From: Chara braunii
Lineage: Eukaryota > Streptophyta > Charophyceae > Charales > Characeae
Assembly (NCBI GenBank): GCA_003427395.1
Contig: BFEA01000079.1
Coordinates: 731,342-751,406, forward strand
Direction of reading: 5' to 3'
Length of the DNA stretch: 20,065 nt
The notes beneath the pieces are model-generated. The model had not been told where the DNA came from, searched no databases, and saw nothing but the letters and a program-made list of their open reading frames with translations. Positions within the stretch are counted from its first letter, which is position 1; the number at the start of each line of letters is the position of its first letter. Position numbers and translations under genes: made by a program. Shown piece by piece: positions 18,329 through 20,065 of this stretch.

Positions 18329-19432
18329 TGCAGGGAATATGAGTGGGAACGATATACAGAAAACCAAGTTGCGAAATCACACAGATGTCCAGGTAGTCGT
18401 GTACAAGCAAAGAGCAGAAATACACCGAGGTCCCATCCAAATATGAGCAATACAATGAAAGTGATGAGCCAATGTTCAAGCCCTTAGGCCACACCAACAC
18501 AGTATCCAAAGTCGCTCCTCTCTGTCTGGCGCCCAGCGCCCAGCCTACACTACCTGACTATCCTACCTACATCAGCATTCTCGCAACAGGCTCACTTCGA
18601 CTCTCGAAGACCAATGTACATGACGTCAACACCATAGCTGACCTCTTACATGTACCAGGTCCGTATCTCGCTTCCCCTCATCAGACGCTGTCCACCCACA
18701 CCCGCCTCCTTCCTGAAGACCACCGATCACCCTCTTACCCCCTAGCACCCTGCAGCCCAGCTATGCCTGCTAGCGCTCCGCTGCCCTGCAGCGCCCCACT
18801 TCACCACTCACGCGCCCGCACGCACTCTGACCTCAACGCAGCACTCAGCCTCTCACGCAGCAGCGCAGCACCGTGACCACATTGCCCACGCGGGCCAGAA
18901 TGCCCAGGCCTTGGCTGCTCTCCTCCCTATATGGAAGTGGCAGCCCTTGCATTGCTGCATGTGGCCTGGCTGGAAGCTTCCAGTAGCTTCCTGTTGGGCC
19001 CCAGTTCCTGCGCCCAGGCCCGAGACAACGTTGAGGGCCTGGGCCCTTTACATTGGGCACGGCCTGAGTCTCCAGACTTGGGCCGTTTGCTGCATTTGCA
19101 CAGGACCCCGGGGTAGGTACGTCGACAGTACTGCTTTTGCAAAGGCCGGTGGGCATTTCATGATGTATCGGCCCTGCTTTGTGTGTATGTGCCCAGGCGC
19201 AACTGCCAAGGTCTGGGCCAACTGTAGGACGCAGCTTAGGGAGGCTCGTGCATCGACTCATCCAACTGCCGGCCTGCAACAGCCTGAATACCCATATATG
19301 AAAATGTCGAGTTTTGGCCTCTGATGAATATTCAGGCCCGTCTTCACTTAGGGCGGGCACTCGGCTTGCTGGGGGCCTCTGCCAGAACATGTGCTTGCCT
19401 GATACGGGCCCCGTGAGGGCTGGTCCCTCGCA
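18329..19432 (+). mobile_element. LTR-like family, copy 3, nested in the integrase
   Basis: It starts TGCAGGGAATATGAG and ends GGTCCCTCGCA. Both ends are flanked by ATTA (18325-18328 and 19433-19436), and removing the 1,104 bp plus one ATTA joins integrase codons in frame (VHY to EELQ). This fixes the element limits and shows it moved after the gypsy element. Internal landmarks match copy 2: GGCGCCCAGCGCCCAGCCTAC near 18529, CCCAGCTATG near 18758, CCCTATATGGAAGTGG near 18926, CCAGTAGCTTCC near 18980 and CTTCACTTAGGGCGGGCACTC near 19343. No coding capacity is evident, so it is a solo LTR or non-autonomous element. A 6-bp reading of the duplication (ATTATG) is also possible. Confidence 0.8.
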
Positions 19433-19436
19433 ATTA

Positions 19437-19993
19437 TGAGGAGTTACAGCGAGTCGCTGAGAACATCAGGAAAGATCAGCAGCAGATGACAGAACAGACC
19501 AAAAAGCGTCGCAGGCCTTAAAGAATGTTGCTGTTGGTAACTTAGTCTGGGTTAAGTCCAAGGAGTTGCTTCCCGAAGAGGGCATCTCTCAGAAATTGCT
19601 ACCGGCATATAGAGGCCCATGGGAAATACTAGATGTCATTGGACATCCACACTGTCCCTCATACAATCTAGATACACCGGTACATCTAAATACATACCCA
19701 GTTTTCCATGCTTCTAAGCTACTGCTCTGTGTAGTAAACGACCAGTTTCCATCTCACAGATCTATGATTCCACCTAACAAGGATGGCATGGATGATATTG
19801 ACAGAACTCTTGCTGAAGATGTCTACAGATCAGGCCGAAGGGGAAGACCCTGTGTCAGTACAAGGTCAGGTTAGCCTATCAGGAACCTGAAGATGATAGC
19901 TGGTATACTAAGGATAAATTAACAAAAACAGCACTGCACATGGTATCTTACCATGAACCGGCTAGGAAGGGTATTAATGTCATAGACCAGTAA
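19437..19993 (+). pseudogene. Ty3/gypsy integrase C-terminus (GPY/F module and tail), frameshifted
   Basis: It opens with YEELQRVAENIRKDQQQM, then KKRRRP. The frame shifts by one base near 19515-19520 and continues NLVWVKSK, LLPAYRGPWEILDVIG and YPVFHASKLL, the GPY/F signature typical of gypsy integrases. After a basic GRRGRP stretch the frame shifts again near 19851-19856 and goes on with YKVRLAYQEPEDDSWYT to a TAA at 19991-19993. The Trp-containing tail may be a degenerate chromodomain-like end, as in chromoviruses, but this is uncertain. The upstream part of the protein is at 17876-18328. Confidence 0.85.
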
Positions 19994-20065
19994 AGACGTC
20001 GAACTTGAAGCGCGAGCGAAAGGATTTCACGCTGCATACATTTCCTGAATCCAGGTCCCAGTCCC

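Larger units (their letters stand above)
15250..20065 (+). mobile_element. Decayed Ty3/gypsy LTR retrotransposon, truncated by the window end
   Basis: In order on plus: LTR 3' part ending near 15513, primer site, long leader, gag-like ORF (16603-17281), an inverted copy of local exon/intron-like sequence (about 17520-17874), integrase fragments (17876-18328, 19437-19993) and a nested LTR-like insertion (18329-19432). Gag-before-integrase order and the GPY/F-type integrase tail fit Ty3/gypsy. I found no protease, reverse transcriptase YxDD box or RNase H, so the centre has been deleted or replaced. Frameshifts and stops show it is not functional. The 5' LTR start and the 3' LTR are not defined; 19994-20065 shows nothing distinctive. 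Confidence 0.75.

Noticed and set aside
18472-19390. Frames of 134-181 codons on both strands
   Set aside because: They lie within LTR-like copy 3 and are GC-driven, with no conserved counterpart in copy 2.

Overview
The window looks like nuclear DNA of a large, repeat-rich streptophyte genome (charophyte alga or land plant). A Chara-like alga is my best guess from the flavour of the Ty3/gypsy integrase, but the sequence cannot settle this. The reasons are spliceosomal introns with GT/AG borders, multi-kilobase introns packed with repeats, a Ty3/gypsy retrotransposon with a plant-style tRNA-Met primer site, and no prokaryotic gene organisation. Coding density is very low, and most open reading frames in the window are chance frames.

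Layout. Bases 1-463 and 502-6300 hold no gene I can defend. They contain a leftover 38-bp Nextera mate-pair junction adapter (464-501), a poly-A run, several tandem and simple repeats, a G-rich purine tract (about 4889-5140) and a 310-bp tandem repeat (5461-6186). Because of the adapter, sequence left and right of 464-501 may not be adjacent in the real chromosome.

The one convincing host gene is on the minus strand. It has a 2,223-bp exon (13556 to 11334) and a 729-bp exon (7598 to 6870), both in phase 0 and joined by a 3.7-kb intron. Together they give 984 residues of a charged coiled-coil protein. Both ends of the gene lie outside what I can assign. The intron is full of mobile DNA: two copies of a TG...CA long-terminal-repeat-like family (from 8167, and 9949-10957), and between them a roughly 1-kb inverted-repeat structure (about 8483-9502).

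From about 15.25 kb to the window end lies a decayed Ty3/gypsy retrotransposon on the plus strand: LTR 3' end, altered tRNA-Met primer site (15515), hairpin-bearing leader, frameshifted gag-like ORF (16603-17281), then integrase fragments (17876-18328 and 19437-19993). No reverse transcriptase or RNase H is visible. The integrase is split by a third copy of the LTR-like family (18329-19432), whose insertion is flanked by ATTA on both sides.

Between the host gene and the retrotransposon (14.1-15.25 kb, minus strand) are two exon-like open segments with good splice borders. One of them, with its following 198-bp intron-like segment, has a diverged inverted copy inside the retrotransposon (about 17520-17874). 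The shared intron-like segment (GTAAGTACCGGCC... to ...GCAG) is the most unusual item here. The genes do not form a pathway: the window is one host gene fragment surrounded and invaded by nested mobile elements.
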